Assembly (NCBI GenBank): GCA_965222125.1 | Contig: CBDCTC010000003.1 | Coordinates: forward strand, 62,001 to 126,000 | Length of the DNA stretch: 64,000 nucleotides | Source of the DNA: CAZENU01 sp965222125 | GTDB lineage: Bacteria > Chloroflexota > Dehalococcoidia > Lucifugimonadales > CAZENU01 | Reading direction: 5' to 3' | In this document: piece after piece, positions 52,718 through 61,735 of the stretch | How positions within the stretch are numbered: position 1 is the first letter of the stretch | Layout of the letters: each line of letters opens with the position of its first letter | Notes under the pieces: generated by a model | Seen by the model: only the letters and a program-made list of their open reading frames with translations | Databases searched by the model: none | What the model was told of the DNA's origin: nothing | Program-made: the position numbers and the translations under genes

Positions 52718-53173
52718 GACCGCGACCCACCTCGGACAACGACAGCTATCGTCACCCCGCGTCTCGCCGCTGAGCCCCGCGACCATCCGGCGGGCCGCGT
52801 CCTCGGCTACCCGCAGCTCCTGCCACTGCTGCGGCTGCCCGCCGTCTCGACCTCGAAGGACTCCAAGCGTCTGCCCGCGCAGACCCGGTCTGACGCCTCT
52901 CATAGCCGCTTGAGTGCCGCGGCCACGCTGCCCTGCAGGCCCTGTGGAACACTGCAGAACGTCGCCAGGACCACGAGTCTTCGGTAACAGCGACTTTTGA
53001 AGCAACGTATGCCCCCGGCAGGGCTACTCTTGACGCAACTCCAGACGTTGACTAGCAAGTGGCGTATCTATACCATGAACGCGCCCGTCAGACACGGGTA
53101 ATAGCCTGTGCTCAACATGCGCGCCGGGGCTGCAAAGAGATTCGGCCTCGCCAAGAATTCACCAGGTGAATGC
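52718..53173. other. Gene-free stretch before the surface-protein pair
   Basis: A 456-base region. A minus-strand frame (52670-53005) stays open but crosses the IS end and has no family-like sequence. Only the last 30 bases, GCCAAGAATTC..AGGTGAATGC, are clearly shared with the start region of the second surface-protein gene (54608-54630). Confidence 0.5.
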
Positions 53174-54445
53174 GTGAACAGAAAAACGATAGCCTACTCT
53201 GCGGTACTACTGGTCTCTCTAGTTGTCATGTCGACGCTTCTCCACCACGGTGTCGTGCAGGGCCAGGAGCCGCCACCCACCCCGGTACCCGAGTCGCTGA
53301 TCGAGCGCATGACGCGCCTGGCCGCGGAAGACCCTGCGGCCCTCTTGGAGTTCCTCTCGACCCAGGACCCGGCGATGGCGGGTGCGGCCTTCACCTCCGT
53401 CTTCATGCAGAACCCCACGCAGATCGCGAACGGCGTCATAGGGCTGGCCCGGTTAAACGCCGGCGCCATTGGCGGCATACTGGCGGCGGGCCCGGCCCAA
53501 GACCCCGCGGCCCTGGCAGTCATCGGCCTGCACGTGGCCGTGGACGCATGGCTGCCGGACGACGTTGCGCAGGCCGGCGAAGACCGGCACAGCCCGGGCG
53601 TGTGGCACACCCTCGGCTCCGGCGGGCCGATCGAGAGCGTACTCGGCAAGTTCAAGCGGTCGATCCCCAACGCCCAGATATCCGTCGGCGACATTCCGAC
53701 CGGCACGCTCCGGGGCCTGACGGATCTGCCCGACGGCTTCGTGGCCCAGAGCTTCCTCGGCCTCAGCGCGTCCGGCTACCTCCAATCGGACTTCATAGTA
53801 GGCCACATCACCTTCTTCCTCGAAAAGACCTGGCTCGAATCCAACAACGTCCACCAGTGGTCGGTGCGGTTCCTGCGGTTCGACGAGCCCAAGGAAGCCT
53901 GGCGTCCGGTCCAGGCGAGACGCGTCAGAGAAGACGAATCACGCGTGTACTTCAACGCCACCGTGGCCACCTTCTCCAAGTGGGTCATTGGCGGCTCACC
54001 CGAGCTGCCCGACGCCATGTTCCGGATCGAGGGCCTGACCGCCTCCGCTGACGCCAAGACGAACGAGCCGACGACCATCCAGGTATCGGTCACCAACCTG
54101 GCCTCGGAGGAGTCGGAGCTCAATCTGCCGCTCTGGGTGAACGGGCAGGTACACTCGATCGTCCAGGATGTGTTCGGTCCGGACGAGCAGCGGCCGATCA
54201 TCTTCACGTTCGTGCCAAGAAACGTCGGCGAGGCGCAGGTACGAGTAGACCGCTTGGCCTCGACCATCAACGTCGCCGAGGGGGCTCCTCCGCCGACGCC
54301 GGAGCCGGTCGTGGCGGCGCCCGGGGTGTTCGAGCGCGGCTCCGGGCTCACGACCGGCTACATAGTCGGCGCGCTCGCGGCGATCGTGATAGCCCTGACC
54401 GCTATCGCGGCGTTCGCCGGCTCCCGACGGAAGGACGAGTCTTAA
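53174..54445 (+). CDS. Surface protein with PGF-pre-PGF-like domain, short paralogue
   Basis: 423 residues from GTG at 53174, with AGGTGA 7 bases upstream. A signal segment (YSAVLLVSLVVMSTLLHHG) is followed by a short Pro linker (PPPTPVPESLIERM), a helical region rich in EDPAALLEFL-type units, then ITFFLEKTWLESNNVHQWSVRFLRFDE..WRPVQARRVREDESRVYFNATVATFSKWVIGG, which has the pattern of the PGF-pre-PGF domain of surface proteins. A CARDB-like beta domain (PTTIQVSVTNLASEESELNL) and a C-terminal membrane helix with SRRKDES follow. Predicted to be anchored at both membrane-facing ends or at the C terminus after signal cleavage. Function unknown. Confidence 0.82.
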   Translation: MNRKTIAYSAVLLVSLVVMSTLLHHGVVQGQEPPPTPVPESLIERMTRLAAEDPAALLEFLSTQDPAMAGAAFTSVFMQNPTQIANGVIGLARLNAGAIGGILAAGPAQDPAALAVIGLHVAVDAWLPDDVAQAGEDRHSPGVWHTLGSGGPIESVLGKFKRSIPNAQISVGDIPTGTLRGLTDLPDGFVAQSFLGLSASGYLQSDFIVGHITFFLEKTWLESNNVHQWSVRFLRFDEPKEAWRPVQARRVREDESRVYFNATVATFSKWVIGGSPELPDAMFRIEGLTASADAKTNEPTTIQVSVTNLASEESELNLPLWVNGQVHSIVQDVFGPDEQRPIIFTFVPRNVGEAQVRVDRLASTINVAEGAPPPTPEPVVAAPGVFERGSGLTTGYIVGALAAIVIALTAIAAFAGSRRKDES

Positions 54446-54495
54446 CCGGGGAGCGGCGGATAGCTCACACGGAAAGCAACACATTCGGGAGAAGC

Positions 54496-54531
54496 GCCAG
54501 ACTAGCCGAGCCCCGACGCCCGCCGTCTGGC
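54496..54531 (+). terminator. Hairpin between tandem surface-protein genes
   Basis: GCCAGAC (54496-54502) and GTCTGGC (54525-54531) can pair across a GC-rich loop. A longer version of the same hairpin follows the second gene, so the duplicated unit included its 3' flank. No T tract follows. Confidence 0.4.
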
Positions 54532-54630
54532 CCGCCCGGATAGCATGGCCTGCAACCCCGCCGTCCGCGCAGTGGAGCACAGGCCGCGCCGTCTGTCCTC
54601 TGCAGCGCCAAGAATTCGCTAGGTGAACGC

Positions 54631-56802
54631 GTGAACAGAAAATCGATAGCATACTCGGCGGTACTACTGGTCTCTCTAGTCGTGATGTCGACGCTTCTCC
54701 ACCACGGCGTCATCCAGGGCGCGCTGCGAAACGCCGACCTCGAATTGCGTACCGACAGAGGAGCCTACGACGTCGGCGACACCGTCAGGTTCTCGGGCAC
54801 CCTGATCTTCACCGAGAACGAACACGTTCTCGTTCATCGGGTCGCCCTGGTGGTGGACGGTCCGGGCGGCGAGGACCTGAATCTGGCGCTGCCGCTCGAG
54901 GGTGGCGAGGTCCAAGACCTGACCGGCGACCGGAGGATGGTCGGCCGCCTGACCGCAGAGGTCAGTCTCACGGGTGTCGTGTCGCCAGGCGGCACACTGC
55001 CAAGCGGCGCCAAGATGGTCGGGGGAATGCTGCCGGACTCCATGGACTGCTCGGAGGCGTCCCCGTCGAGAAGCCTGCGCCCTGAATCACGGTCTCCCAC
55101 TCTGCCTGCCCTGGGCCTGTTCACCAGCGGGCAAGAGTTCAAGGGTGTCGGCGAAACCGGCAGGATCACCTACACGGTGAACTGGCTTTCCGAGATAGAC
55201 GGAGACTATCGGGCCCAGCTCGTGTTCACCGCGGTCGGTCGAGAAGGCTGCAGGGTCACCCGGAGCCCTATCGTCCGGTTCTCGCTCCTAGCAGCGGTGA
55301 ACACGCCTACGCCCACTGCCACGCCCACCCCGGTGCCCACCGATACGCCCACCCCGGCGCCGACGGCCACGGCTACGGCCACGGCTACGGCCACGCCTCT
55401 GCCGACCGACACGCCCATCCCGGTGCCCACGGCAACGCCGCAGCCGACCGATACGCCGACTCCGGAACCTACACCCACTGCGACGGCTACGGCCACGCCG
55501 CAGCCTATCGACACACCGGCCCCGGAGCCCACACCAACGACTGCGCCTCCACCAACAGCGACACGTACGCCGACGCCGACCCCGAGTCCCATACTCACCG
55601 TTTTGCAGGAGCCGACGCCCACGCCGACGCCCACGCCGACGCCCGAGTCGCTGATCGAGCGCATCCTGGCCGAGGAGGACCCCGAGGCCCTGATGCAGCT
55701 CCTCGCTGAGGCCGCGGCCCAGGACCCCGCCGCGCTGGGCGCCGCATTCACCACCGTGGCCGTGGAAAGCCCCGAGCGCGTCGCGAACGCCCTCGTGGGT
55801 CTGGCCCGGATGAACGCCGGCGTCGTCGGCAGCGTCCTGGCCGCTGGTCCGGCCGAAGACCCAGCGGCGCTGGCAGCCATCGGAGACTACCTACCCGTCG
55901 ACGCTTGGCTGCCGGACGACATTCCGCAGGCCGGCGCAGACCGGCACAGCCCGGGCCTGTGGCAGACCCTCGGGTCCGACGATCCGATCGAGAGCATGAT
56001 TGGCAAGTTCCGCAGGCCCCTCCCGAACGCCCGGATCCTCGTTGGCGAGATACCGCTCGGCACGCTCGGAAACCTGAAGCCGGTTCCCGACGGTTTCGTG
56101 GTCACCAGCTTCCTCAGCCTGGGTACTGACGGCTACCTCGAGTCGGACTTCATCGTCGGCCGCCTGACATTCTTCGTAGAGAAGAGTTGGCTCCAGTCCA
56201 ACAACCTCCACGAGTGGGCCCTGCACATCATGCGGTTCGACGAGCCAACGAACTCCTGGAATCCGGTCCAGGCGAAGCGCCTCCGCGAGGACGAGTCTCG
56301 CGTGTACTTCAGCGCGGTGGTTCCCGCCTTCTCCAAGTGGATCATTGGCGGCTTCCCCGAGCTGCCGGACGCCAGGTTCCGAATCGATAACCTCAACGTC
56401 TCAGGTGACGCCAAGACGAACCAGCCGGTGACCGTCCAGGTGACGGTCGCCAACCTGGCCTCGGAGGAGGCAGAGCTCAGTCTCCCACTCTGGGTGAACG
56501 GCCAGGTCCACTCGGCGGTCGCGGAGCGGTTCGGTCCGGACGAGACGCGGCCGATCGTCTTCACGTTCGTGCCAAGCAACGTCGGCGAAGCCGAGCTACG
56601 AGTCGACCGCTTGGTCTCGACCATCAACGTCGCCGAGGGACCTCCCCCAACGCCGACGCCGACGCCGCCCGGGCCGCCCGTGCCGCCCGACCGCGGCTAC
56701 GGTTTCCCGGCCGGCGTGATAGTCGGCGCGCTCGTGGCGCTGCTGATAGCCCTGACGGTCATCGCCGCGTTGGCCGACTCCCGACGGAAGGACGAGGCGT
56801 AA
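54631..56802 (+). CDS. Surface protein with PGF-pre-PGF-like domain, long paralogue
   Basis: 723 residues from GTG at 54631. The first ~28 residues are almost identical to the upstream gene. An added N-terminal beta domain of about 190 residues (ADLELRTDRGAYDVGDTVRFSG..YTVNWLSEIDGDYRAQLVFTAVG) is followed by a Thr-Pro stalk of about 115 residues (TPTPTATPTPVPTDTPTP), then the shared body: SLIERILAEEDPEALMQLL, LTFFVEKSWLQSNNLHEWALHIMRFDE..FSKWIIGG, a CARDB-like domain, a Pro linker and a C-terminal membrane helix ending SRRKDEA. The stalk would lift the added domain away from the surface. Confidence 0.85.
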   Translation: MNRKSIAYSAVLLVSLVVMSTLLHHGVIQGALRNADLELRTDRGAYDVGDTVRFSGTLIFTENEHVLVHRVALVVDGPGGEDLNLALPLEGGEVQDLTGDRRMVGRLTAEVSLTGVVSPGGTLPSGAKMVGGMLPDSMDCSEASPSRSLRPESRSPTLPALGLFTSGQEFKGVGETGRITYTVNWLSEIDGDYRAQLVFTAVGREGCRVTRSPIVRFSLLAAVNTPTPTATPTPVPTDTPTPAPTATATATATATPLPTDTPIPVPTATPQPTDTPTPEPTPTATATATPQPIDTPAPEPTPTTAPPPTATRTPTPTPSPILTVLQEPTPTPTPTPTPESLIERILAEEDPEALMQLLAEAAAQDPAALGAAFTTVAVESPERVANALVGLARMNAGVVGSVLAAGPAEDPAALAAIGDYLPVDAWLPDDIPQAGADRHSPGLWQTLGSDDPIESMIGKFRRPLPNARILVGEIPLGTLGNLKPVPDGFVVTSFLSLGTDGYLESDFIVGRLTFFVEKSWLQSNNLHEWALHIMRFDEPTNSWNPVQAKRLREDESRVYFSAVVPAFSKWIIGGFPELPDARFRIDNLNVSGDAKTNQPVTVQVTVANLASEEAELSLPLWVNGQVHSAVAERFGPDETRPIVFTFVPSNVGEAELRVDRLVSTINVAEGPPPTPTPTPPGPPVPPDRGYGFPAGVIVGALVALLIALTVIAALADSRRKDEA

Positions 56803-56848
56803 CCGGAGAGCGGCGGACAGGATCACCTGAGAGAACACATCCGGCGAA

Positions 56849-56881
56849 GCGCCAGGCGACCCAACGCCCGTCGCCTGGCGC
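56849..56881 (+). terminator. Strong hairpin after the long surface-protein gene
   Basis: GCGCCAGGCGAC (56849-56860) and GTCGCCTGGCGC (56870-56881) are perfect 12-bp inverted repeats with a 9-base loop. There is no T run, so it could be an mRNA-stabilising structure rather than a terminator. Confidence 0.5.
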
Positions 56882-57042
56882 GCCGCCCGGATGACTCAAC
56901 CCGCCAACCTTGCCGTCCAGGTGACGGCGCACGAGTTGCGCGGCCCGTGTTCCGTGTCACGAACACTCGAGTTTCGGTTTGCGCCGTCCCGCGGCCCCAT
57001 ATATATTTGCACTCATCCCTTCTCCCAGTACGGCGAACCGAG

Positions 57043-58188
57043 ATGAACGCAGAGGTCCTCGCTTCCATAGAGGCGATTAACCGCTCCCCGACGATGGCCG
57101 TCGTGATCACGTCGGGGGGAGGCGCGAGGTCGCTCGCGTGGCTGCTGGGCACTCCGGGGGCGTCCCGGACGCTGCTCGACGTGCAGGTGCCGTACTCCGC
57201 TGCCGCGATGGCAGGCCTGCTCGGCGGTATGCCCGACAGCGCCGTATTGCCGGCCGTGGCCGAGGACATCGCGCGCGCAGCATACGCGAGGGCGCTGGAG
57301 CTGAGACCGGGCCCCGCGCCCGTGGCCGGCATCGGCGCCACGGCGGCCATCGCATCCGACCGGCCCAAGAAGGGGAGTCACCGCTGCTTCGTCGCGTCGT
57401 GGACCGACGCGGTCGCGACCCTCTACGGGCTGACGCTCGTCAAGGGACTCAGGGACCGGCGTGAGGAGGACAGGCTCGTCAGCGAGCTGATCGTCCACGC
57501 GCTCGCGGAGGCCTGCGGAGTCGACGCGGGGCTGCCGAGCGGGCTTCACGACGACGAGCGCGTCGAGGTCACGACCCGCCGTCATGGCGACCCTGTGGAG
57601 GAGCTGCTCCAAGGCCGCGCAGACTCGGTCGGCGTACGACCCGACGGCGCCATGGTCGCGGGCGAGCGTTTCACCGGCGGCATGCTCGCCGGCTCGTTCG
57701 ACCCCTTCCACGACGGCCACCGGGCGTTGGCGCGCGCCGCCGGCGACATACTCGACGCGGAGGTCGTGTTCGAGCTGTCCGTGTTCAACGTGGACAAGCC
57801 GCCGCTGGCCCGGACCGAGATCGACAGGCGCGTCGCACAGTTCGCCGGCCGAGGGACGGTCGTGCTGACCCGGGCGCCGACGTTCCGTGACAAGGCGAGG
57901 CTGTTCCCGGGTTGCACGTTCGTCGTCGGATGGGACACGGCGGTCCGGCTGGTGCAGCCCGGCTACTACGGGGGCGACGAGGCCGAGATGGCCTGTGCGC
58001 TGGCGGCGATCCGACGCCTGGGCTGCGGATTCCTCGTCGCCGGCCGCGTTCACGATGGCGTCTTCCGCTCTCCTGCGGAGGTCCAAATGCCCGAAGGCCT
58101 TGAGAGCCTCGTCTCACCCATACCGGAGGCCGCGTTCCGGTACGACCTCTCGTCCACCGATCTGAGGCTCGCGGCGTCGAGCTCCTGA
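57043..58188 (+). CDS. CinA C-terminal-like / HIGH-type nucleotidyltransferase fusion
   Basis: 381 residues from ATG at 57043 (MNAEVLAS). Residues 1-180 resemble the CinA C-terminal (nicotinamide-nucleotide amidase) domain: MAVVITSGGGARSLAWLLGTPGASRTLLDVQVPYS. Residues 220-370 are a cytidylyltransferase-like domain: GGMLAGSFDPFHDGHRALARAA with the H-x-G-H nucleotide motif (here HDGH), then RAPTFRDKARLFPGCTFVVGWDTAVRL and a terminal YDLSSTDLR in place of ISSTxIR. The combination suggests pyridine-nucleotide salvage (NMN deamidation plus NaMN adenylation), but the amidase Ser/Lys residues were not verified. Upstream 240 bases hold a hairpin and nothing else seen. Confidence 0.75.
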   Translation: MNAEVLASIEAINRSPTMAVVITSGGGARSLAWLLGTPGASRTLLDVQVPYSAAAMAGLLGGMPDSAVLPAVAEDIARAAYARALELRPGPAPVAGIGATAAIASDRPKKGSHRCFVASWTDAVATLYGLTLVKGLRDRREEDRLVSELIVHALAEACGVDAGLPSGLHDDERVEVTTRRHGDPVEELLQGRADSVGVRPDGAMVAGERFTGGMLAGSFDPFHDGHRALARAAGDILDAEVVFELSVFNVDKPPLARTEIDRRVAQFAGRGTVVLTRAPTFRDKARLFPGCTFVVGWDTAVRLVQPGYYGGDEAEMACALAAIRRLGCGFLVAGRVHDGVFRSPAEVQMPEGLESLVSPIPEAAFRYDLSSTDLRLAASSS

Positions 58189-58219
58189 GACCCAGAGCGA
58201 ACCGGAGGCTGGTTCACAG

Positions 58220-59674
58220 ATGGCGTTCAAAGACCTGCGTGAGTTCATATCGGCCCTGGAGGACGAGGGCGAGCTGCGCCGCGTCGACGTTCCGGTCAGC
58301 CGCGATCTGGAGATCACAGAGATCGCCGACCGCGCCGTGAAGGCCGGCGGTCCGGCGCTGCTGTTCGAGAACGTCGAAGGCTCGACCATGCCCGTCGCCG
58401 TCAACCTGTTCGGCTCCCACCGGCGCATGGCCCTCGCCCTCGGCGTCGAGGATATGGACGAGCTGACGGAGCGCGTACGCAGAATACTCGGCCTGGTCCA
58501 GGGCCCGCCGTCCGGGCTCGTCGCAAAGCTGAAGGCGCTGGGCGACGTCGTCGGCATGGCGAGAACGCAGCCCAAGACCGTCTCCCGGGCGCCGTGCCAG
58601 GATGTCGTCATCGTCGGCGACGACGTCGACCTCGACATGCTTCCGGCCCTCAAGTGCTGGCCGCTGGACGCGGGCCGCTTCATCACCCTGCCCCTGGTCA
58701 TCAGCCGCGACCCGGAGACGGGTCGGCGAAACGTCGGGACCTACCGCATGCAGGTCTACGACAGGCGCACGACCGGGATGCACTGGCAGTCGCACAAGGT
58801 CGGCGCCCGCCACTACCGGGTGGGCGAAGAGCGGGGGAGCGACCGCATGGATGTCGCCGTCGCGCTCGGCGGAGACCCCGTCACCGTCTGGTCTGGCTCC
58901 CTTCCGCTGCCCCCCGACCTGGACGAGATAGTCGTCTCCGGCATCATTCGCGAGCAGGCTGTCGAGATGGTCCGCTGCAAGACCGTCGACCTGGAGGTCC
59001 CGGCCCACGCGGAGATCGTGCTCGAGGGCTATGTGGTGCCGGGAGAAACGCGTACGGAGGGCCCCTTCGGCGACCACACCGGCTACTACTCGCCCGCGGA
59101 CGACTACCCGGTGTTCCACGTCACGGCCGTAACGCACAGAAGGGACCCGATCTATCCGGCGGTGGTCGTGGGCCGTCCGCCGTCCGAGGACTTCTTCATG
59201 GGCACGGCCAGCGGGCGGCTGATGCTGCCCGCGCTCCAGTTGACCCTTCCGGAGATAGTGGACGTCAACATGCCGGCCGAGGGAGCGTTCCACAACCTCC
59301 TGCTCGTATCGATCAGGAAGGAGTACGCGGGACACGCTCAGAAGGTGATGTACGCCCTCTGGGGTCTTGGGCTGCTGATGCTCACCAAGGCGATCGTGGT
59401 TGTAGACCACGACGTCGACGTGCACGACCTCTCCGAGGTGGCGTGGCGTGTCACGGCCAACATCGACCCCCGCCAGGACATACTGACCGTGGACGGCCCG
59501 GTCGACGACCTGGACCACGCCTCGCCGACGGCCAGATACGGCAGCAAGGTCGGCATCGACGCGACCGCAAAGGGCCCCATGGACGGCCGCGCCCGCGAGT
59601 GGCCCGAGGACATCATAATGAGCGACGAGATCAGAAGGCTCGTCGACGACCGTTGGAACGAGTACGGCCTTTGA
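58220..59674 (+). CDS. ubiD: UbiD-family decarboxylase
   Basis: A 484-residue decarboxylase that uses prenylated FMN. MAFKDLREFISALEDEGELRRVDVPVSRDLEI is the family N terminus; ALLFENVEG, GTYRMQVYDRRTTGMHWQSHKVGARHYR, EIVLEGYVVPGETRTEGPFGDHTGYYSPADDYPVFHVTAVTHRRDPIYPA (with the E-x-x-R/E catalytic area TEGPFGDHTG) and VVVDHDVDVHD are present. The cofactor-making UbiX is encoded two genes downstream. Its position with UbiA suggests quinone (ubi/menaquinone) head-group processing. The stop overlaps the next start (TTGA). Confidence 0.94.
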   Translation: MAFKDLREFISALEDEGELRRVDVPVSRDLEITEIADRAVKAGGPALLFENVEGSTMPVAVNLFGSHRRMALALGVEDMDELTERVRRILGLVQGPPSGLVAKLKALGDVVGMARTQPKTVSRAPCQDVVIVGDDVDLDMLPALKCWPLDAGRFITLPLVISRDPETGRRNVGTYRMQVYDRRTTGMHWQSHKVGARHYRVGEERGSDRMDVAVALGGDPVTVWSGSLPLPPDLDEIVVSGIIREQAVEMVRCKTVDLEVPAHAEIVLEGYVVPGETRTEGPFGDHTGYYSPADDYPVFHVTAVTHRRDPIYPAVVVGRPPSEDFFMGTASGRLMLPALQLTLPEIVDVNMPAEGAFHNLLLVSIRKEYAGHAQKVMYALWGLGLLMLTKAIVVVDHDVDVHDLSEVAWRVTANIDPRQDILTVDGPVDDLDHASPTARYGSKVGIDATAKGPMDGRAREWPEDIIMSDEIRRLVDDRWNEYGL

Positions 59675-60564
59675 TTCCCGCGGCGGCGGCCGCCCGCCTG
59701 GTGCGCGTGCCGCTGTTCTTCGCCGCAGTCAGGTTTCAGGAGACCCTTTTCGCGCTGCCCTTCGCCTACACCGGCATGGTGCTGGCGGCGGAGGGGCTGC
59801 CGACATGGCACCAGTTCGGCTGGATCACCGCCGCCATGGTCGGGGCGCGCACCCTCGGGATGGCGGCCAATCGGCTGATCGACCGGCGCATAGACGCCCG
59901 CAACCCCAGGACGGCGGCGCGCCATCTGCCCGCCGGCGCCCTGGCCTCCGCAGACGTGGCCGTGTTGGCGGCCGTGGCGGCGGCCGTTTTCTTCATCTCG
60001 GCCAGCCAGCTCAACGGTCTGGCCCTGGCGTTGTCGCCTGTTGCGGCGGCCTATCTCATTGGCTACCCGTACACGAAGCGGTTCACGTGGGCGGCGAACC
60101 TGATGCTGGGGTGGGCGCTGGCCATTGCGCCGGCCGGGGCCTGGATCGGTGTGCGGGGAAGCCTCGACTGGGAGGCGGTCCTGCTGGCGCTGGCCGTGGC
60201 GTGCTGGGCCGGCGGCTTCGACATCCTGTACCACGTGCAGGACCGCGACTTCTACGCCCGGGACGGGCTGCACTCGATCGCCCAGAGGTTCGGCGCCGTG
60301 ACGGCGTTCCGGATGGCCGGCGCCCTCGACGTGATCGCCATGGGTGCGCTGCTCGCGCTCGGCGTCTGGATGGGGCTGGCCTTCCCATACTTCATCGGTT
60401 GCGCCGTCGCCGCCGCGCTGATGGCCTACAAGTACCGCATCGTGTCCCCGACCGATCTGTCGCGCATGGGCGTCGCCTTCATGCGAATGAATGCGCTCGT
60501 CTCGACCGCAGTGCTATTATCGACACTGATCGCCGTACTGGTCGACTGGGAGAGCATAGGGTGA
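59671..60564 (+). CDS. ubiA: UbiA-family prenyltransferase
   Basis: A 297-residue integral membrane prenyltransferase. ARTLGMAANRLIDRRIDARNPRTAARHLPAG carries the first Asp-rich N-R-x-x-D-x-x-x-D motif, and GGFDILYHVQDRDFYARDGLHSIAQRFG the second (D-x-x-x-D). About eight helices. The TTG at 59671 is used because it overlaps the ubiD stop by four bases; GTG at 59701 is an alternative. In context with ubiD and ubiX it probably attaches a polyprenyl chain to a quinone precursor, such as the MqnP step of the futalosine menaquinone route. Confidence 0.92.
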   Translation: MIPAAAAARLVRVPLFFAAVRFQETLFALPFAYTGMVLAAEGLPTWHQFGWITAAMVGARTLGMAANRLIDRRIDARNPRTAARHLPAGALASADVAVLAAVAAAVFFISASQLNGLALALSPVAAAYLIGYPYTKRFTWAANLMLGWALAIAPAGAWIGVRGSLDWEAVLLALAVACWAGGFDILYHVQDRDFYARDGLHSIAQRFGAVTAFRMAGALDVIAMGALLALGVWMGLAFPYFIGCAVAAALMAYKYRIVSPTDLSRMGVAFMRMNALVSTAVLLSTLIAVLVDWESIG

Positions 60565-61172
60565 CCAAAGACGACGCACGCCCCGTAATCGTCGGAATCA
60601 CCGGCGCCAGCGGCGCCGCGCTGGCCCGCGCGACGATCGACCGCCTCCTGGAAGCCGACCGCGCAGTCATCGTCTCCGCGTCGTCGGCCGCGCGCATGGT
60701 CTGGCGCCAGGAGGTGGACGAGTCGTTCGGCCACGCTGTCGAGCGCTGGGTCGACGCCGGCGACTTCACCTACTACCCGAGCGGCGACCTGACCGCGCCC
60801 ATCGCCAGCGGCACGTTTCCGGCCCACGGCATGGCCATCGTGCCCGCCAGCATGAGCACCGTGGCCGCCGTCGCCCACGGGCTCGCAGACAACCTGATTC
60901 GCCGCGCCGCCGACGTGTGCCTGAAGGAGCGCCGCCCGATCGTGCTGGTCCCGCGGGAGACGCCGCTGACGTCCACCCACCTGGACAACCTCGCGGCGCT
61001 GGCCCGCGCCGGGGCGACGGTCCTGCCGCCCCATCCCGCCTTCTACCTGGGCCAGCGGACCATCGACGACGTGGTGGACTTCGTAGCCGGCCGTACCCTG
61101 GTGGCGCTCGGCATCCTGGACGCACTGCCGGAGAACATGCGGTACGATGGCCCTGAAGGAGGCGGCGATTGA
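60561..61172 (+). CDS. ubiX: Flavin prenyltransferase UbiX
   Basis: Makes the prenylated FMN cofactor needed by UbiD. The 203-residue product has VIVGITGASGAALARATID at the N terminus, IVSASSAARMVW, FPAHGMAIVPASMSTVAAVAHGLADNLIRRAADVCLKERRPIVLVPRETPLTSTHLDNLAALARAGATVLPPHPAFY and TIDDVVDFVAGR, all diagnostic. GTG at 60561 overlaps the ubiA stop (GTGA), and its own stop overlaps the next gene (TTGA). Confidence 0.95.
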   Translation: MTKDDARPVIVGITGASGAALARATIDRLLEADRAVIVSASSAARMVWRQEVDESFGHAVERWVDAGDFTYYPSGDLTAPIASGTFPAHGMAIVPASMSTVAAVAHGLADNLIRRAADVCLKERRPIVLVPRETPLTSTHLDNLAALARAGATVLPPHPAFYLGQRTIDDVVDFVAGRTLVALGILDALPENMRYDGPEGGGD

Positions 61173-61735
61173 TCCCCGCGTTCGAGGCGGTGAAGGCCAT
61201 CCACGATCGGCGCGGAGACGCCGTGGTCGTCGGCACGATGACGCCCAACCGGTACTGGGACCTGATCACCGACAGGCCGGAGTTGGACCTCCCGGTCTTC
61301 GGCGCCATGGGAAAGGCGTCGTCGCTGGCCCTGGGCGTGGCGCTGGCGCAGCCGGACAGGCGAGTCGTGGTGCTGGACGGCGACGGCGCGCTGCTGATGA
61401 ACCTGGGCTCGCTGGTCACCATCGCGGGACGGCAGCCTGCAAATCTCGTCCACTTCGTCTTCGACGACGGCGCCTACGTCACGACCGGCGGCCAGCCCGT
61501 TCCGGGCGACGGCCGGCACGACTTCGCCGCCATCGCCAGGGGCGCAGGCATCGAGGAGAGCCACGGCTTCGACGATTTCGAGGACTTCGTCGCCGACCTG
61601 CCCCGCCTGCTCTCCATGCCGGGCCCCGTCTTCGTCGCCCTGAAGGTGTCGCACGAGCCCGACGCGCCCGGCATGTACATCGGCAGCACGAGAGACGCCG
61701 CCCGCCGCGTCATGAAAACCCTCGCCGCGGGCTAG
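61169..61735 (+). CDS. Thiamine-diphosphate-binding domain protein
   Basis: A 188-residue single TPP-binding domain, like the beta subunit of sulfopyruvate or phosphonopyruvate decarboxylase: FGAMGKASSLALGVALAQPDRRVVVLDGDGALLMNLGSL is the GDG motif, and ANLVHFVFDDGAYVTTGGQP follows with the distal N-x-x-Y-like part. The pyrimidine-binding partner is not encoded next to it. TTG at 61169 overlaps ubiX by four bases, so it is in the same translation unit as ubiD-ubiA-ubiX. Its role there is unknown. The gene ends in a 240-base gap that holds no other recognised feature. Confidence 0.85.
   Translation: MIPAFEAVKAIHDRRGDAVVVGTMTPNRYWDLITDRPELDLPVFGAMGKASSLALGVALAQPDRRVVVLDGDGALLMNLGSLVTIAGRQPANLVHFVFDDGAYVTTGGQPVPGDGRHDFAAIARGAGIEESHGFDDFEDFVADLPRLLSMPGPVFVALKVSHEPDAPGMYIGSTRDAARRVMKTLAAG

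Noticed and set aside
52670..53005. Minus-strand 111-residue frame
   Set aside because: It crosses the right end of the IS1182 element and its CTAG duplication, and has no recognisable domain or ribosome site.
55300..55660. Repetitive ACGCC/ACGGC tract, considered as a repeat array
   Set aside because: It encodes the Thr-Pro stalk of the long surface protein and is explained by that coding sequence.
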